38,196 nt of DNA from Ectopseudomonas toyotomiensis. Its GTDB lineage: Bacteria; Pseudomonadota; Gammaproteobacteria; Pseudomonadales; Pseudomonadaceae. The notes under the pieces are model-generated. The model was given only the letters and a program-made list of their open reading frames with translations. It was not told the DNA's origin and did not search any database. How positions within the stretch are numbered: the stretch's first letter is position 1; each line of letters opens with the position of its first letter. Made by a program: the position numbers and the translations under genes. The stretch spans positions 1-38,196 of the forward strand of contig NZ_FOXK01000020.1 in the NCBI RefSeq assembly GCF_900115695.1, read 5' to 3'. Below are positions 37,082-38,196 of the stretch, piece after piece.

Positions 37082-37122
37082 TCGACGCCGCGACAGAAGG
37101 GACTTGCTCGGGCCTTAAATAA

Positions 37123-37138
37123 CTGTATTTTTATACAG
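37123..37138. promoter_or_regulatory. LexA (SOS) box
   Basis: CTGTATTTTTATACAG is CTG-N10-CAG and close to the gamma-proteobacterial consensus CTGTATATATATACAG. It lies 20 bp before the radical SAM gene start, over its promoter. PA0069 in P. aeruginosa is a known LexA-regulated gene, which supports the assignment. Confidence 0.85.
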
Positions 37139-37157
37139 CATATTTTGGAGTCCGAGC

Positions 37158-37427
37158 ATGTCCATCAGCCTGCCGCCACGTGGCCGTGGTACCGCCAGCA
37201 ATCCGCACAACCGTTATGCGCCGACCCGTTCGGAGCAGGAAGACGACGGCTGGTATCAGGACGAGACCCCGCCAAGTCGCGCTACCGAAGTGCGCAAGGA
37301 GCAGGCGAAGACGGCGATCACCCGCAACAACTCACCGGACGTCGGCTTCGACCGCTCGGTGAACCCCTACCGTGGCTGCGAGCACGGCTGGATATGCTCT
37401 GCAAAAGGTTCCATCAAGGTCTTTTAG
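37158..37427 (+). pseudogene. PA0069-family radical SAM protein, broken after ~77 residues
   Basis: Residues 1 to about 77 follow the PA0069-type radical SAM family (ISLPPRGRGTASNPHNRYAP; TAITRNNSPDVGFDRSVNPY; RGCEHG). Members continue with the second and third cysteines of the CxxxCxxC iron-sulfur motif (GCIYCYARP). Here GCEHG is followed by WICSAKGSIKVF and a stop at 37427. The break is at about 37390-37391, where base composition also changes. The fragment lacks the [4Fe-4S] ligands and is surely non-functional. ATG 37158 follows TTGGAG; the LexA box is intact upstream. An intact copy would be about 350 residues. Confidence 0.85.
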
Positions 37428-37466
37428 GACGGTTGAACTTGTTCAAGCGTTCTAAATGACCAGCCG

Positions 37467-38090
37467 TCAGCACTCAACCATATTGACCAATTGTTGAATG
37501 TCATCGTCCATTTCTAATAAATACCAATCTTGGTATTTGATGACATTTGGCTGGTTTTCTTTTCTATCAATTCTCATCATTGTTGCTTTTCTTTCAGTAG
37601 CAAAATGATTATTGGAGAAAATTACAGTTCCAATTCCAATATTTCTTTTGATTATCACTGTTTCTTTAGTTGCATAATCTTTATATGAGAGATAAAGACA
37701 ATCTTGGAAAACCTTCTCATATAATTTGATTTTCCCTGCACTCACATTTTCCATTGTGAAAATTTCTGCAAGATTAAGGTTTTCACCCACATAACTATTA
37801 AGAAGAAGAGCAGAGCACTTCTTTGACTTAATAAGTTTAAATGACGGGAAATTCGTTGCGTTTATCTTTGCGAAGGTTTTACTAGGCACTTCAATAAAAG
37901 AGACTTTCCTAGCAAATGAATATTTGCTTTCAATCTCTTTTACTTTTTCGATGATTGACAAATAAGCGTCATAATCATCAACCAAATAAACACTACAAAC
38001 ATCATAAGCAGTTTCTTTATTGACATAAGAAACTAAAAGGTCGTTTATTTCACCAACATACTTATCAAACTTTTTATTATCTTCACTCAT
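37467..38090 (-). CDS. unrecognised 207-residue protein in AT-rich segment
   Basis: A 207-residue, soluble-looking protein with no signal peptide or membrane helix. It is lysine-, isoleucine- and aspartate-rich, with a charged N-terminal helix (MSEDNKKFDKYVGEINDLLV), then VCSVYLVDDYDAYLSIIEKV, and an acidic C-terminal end (LLEMDDDIQQLVNMVEC). AGAGGAA lies about 5 bp before ATG 38090. Codon use is AT-rich and unlike the host. I do not recognise a family; a role as cargo of a mobile element (defence, immunity or regulation) is a guess. Its 3' end faces the broken radical SAM gene. Confidence 0.7.
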   Translation of the reverse strand: MSEDNKKFDKYVGEINDLLVSYVNKETAYDVCSVYLVDDYDAYLSIIEKVKEIESKYSFARKVSFIEVPSKTFAKINATNFPSFKLIKSKKCSALLLNSYVGENLNLAEIFTMENVSAGKIKLYEKVFQDCLYLSYKDYATKETVIIKRNIGIGTVIFSNNHFATERKATMMRIDRKENQPNVIKYQDWYLLEMDDDIQQLVNMVEC

Positions 38091-38114
38091 ATATTCCTCT
38101 TTCTTATTCTCTTA

Positions 38115-38147
38115 ATTATATTTTCCCATATAAATATATAATGTCAA
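38115..38147 (-). promoter_or_regulatory. possible promoter of the AT-rich gene
   Basis: Minus-strand TTGACA (38142-38147) and TATAAT (38115-38120) are both perfect hexamers but 21 bp apart, too long for a strong sigma-70 site. The TTGACA may pair with a weaker -10 nearer to it. The position, 25 bp upstream of the start codon, suits a short leader. Confidence 0.4.
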
Positions 38148-38196
38148 GAAAGTCGGAGGAACTTTTTAAATATATTTCCAAGAGGTATATGTGTGG

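Larger units (their letters stand above)
37391..38196. mobile_element. AT-rich foreign DNA starting inside the radical SAM gene; right end not in window
   Basis: From about 37391 the sequence is far more AT-rich than the preceding 37 kb and uses AT-ending codons. It interrupts a conserved gene within the CxxxCxxC codons. A palindrome TTGAAC-TT-GTTCAA lies at 37433-37446, near the edge. There is no recombinase, transposase or tRNA in the visible part. Either it is the left end of an integrated element or the two pieces were joined in assembly; sequence alone cannot decide. Confidence 0.55.

Noticed and set aside
37391..37466. Simple frameshift in the radical SAM gene
   Set aside because: No other frame after 37390 continues the family sequence (CIYCYARP is absent), so it is replacement by other DNA and not a shift.

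Overview
The window looks like chromosomal DNA of a gamma-proteobacterium, almost certainly a Pseudomonas (mendocina/oleovorans-like). The inference rests on the high G+C, the strong third-position GC bias, the family content (gcdHG/gcdR, split pntAA-pntAB-pntB, DUF1127, DUF2388, DUF1161, a PA0069-type radical SAM gene) and REP-like repeats. No complete RNA gene is inside. The last ~0.8 kb is abruptly AT-rich and looks foreign.

Layout. Bases 1-422 hold four tandem rRNA-type promoters, each TTGACA-like, 16 bp, TAGAAT, GC-rich discriminator. They fire leftward, so a stable-RNA operon should begin just off the left edge. Bases 423-3957 are the glutarate module: gcdH-gcdG, with the LysR regulator gcdR divergent. 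Bases 4427-7313 are the proton-translocating transhydrogenase pntAA-pntAB-pntB. Bases 7314-11140 carry a repeat-rich regulatory region, two DUF1127 genes, two DUF2388 exported proteins and a large DUF4105 periplasmic protein. Bases 11322-18029 hold single genes: a GFA protein, an AEC permease, an orphan periplasmic solute-binding protein, a PilU-like ATPase, a Na/Pi cotransporter and an NCS2 permease.

Bases 18144-25634 form the most coherent accessory system. A DadA-like dehydrogenase, a RidA, a TAXI-type TRAP binding protein and a fused TRAP permease follow one another on the minus strand. A divergent LysR gene has a palindrome in the shared promoter, and a second TAXI paralogue lies beyond it. 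The layout resembles the D-glutamate locus dguRABC of P. aeruginosa, here joined to a TRAP importer. I infer uptake and oxidative deamination of a D-amino acid, with RidA clearing the imine.

Bases 25805-37081 contain an AraC regulator, an LLM flavin oxidoreductase, a 274-bp MITE-like element inserted exactly in that gene's stop codon, OsmC, two lipoproteins (one a putative zinc aminopeptidase), DUF1161, HAD, GNAT and gamma-carbonic anhydrase proteins, oligopeptidase A with a YheV zinc-ribbon protein, and an AraC regulator divergent from a bile acid:sodium symporter-family permease.

At 37158 a PA0069-type radical SAM gene starts behind a good LexA box. Its sequence breaks off inside the radical SAM cysteine motif, at about 37390, where the AT-rich DNA begins. 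That DNA encodes an unrecognised 207-residue protein on the minus strand and runs off the window. It is either the left end of an integrated element or a chimeric join.
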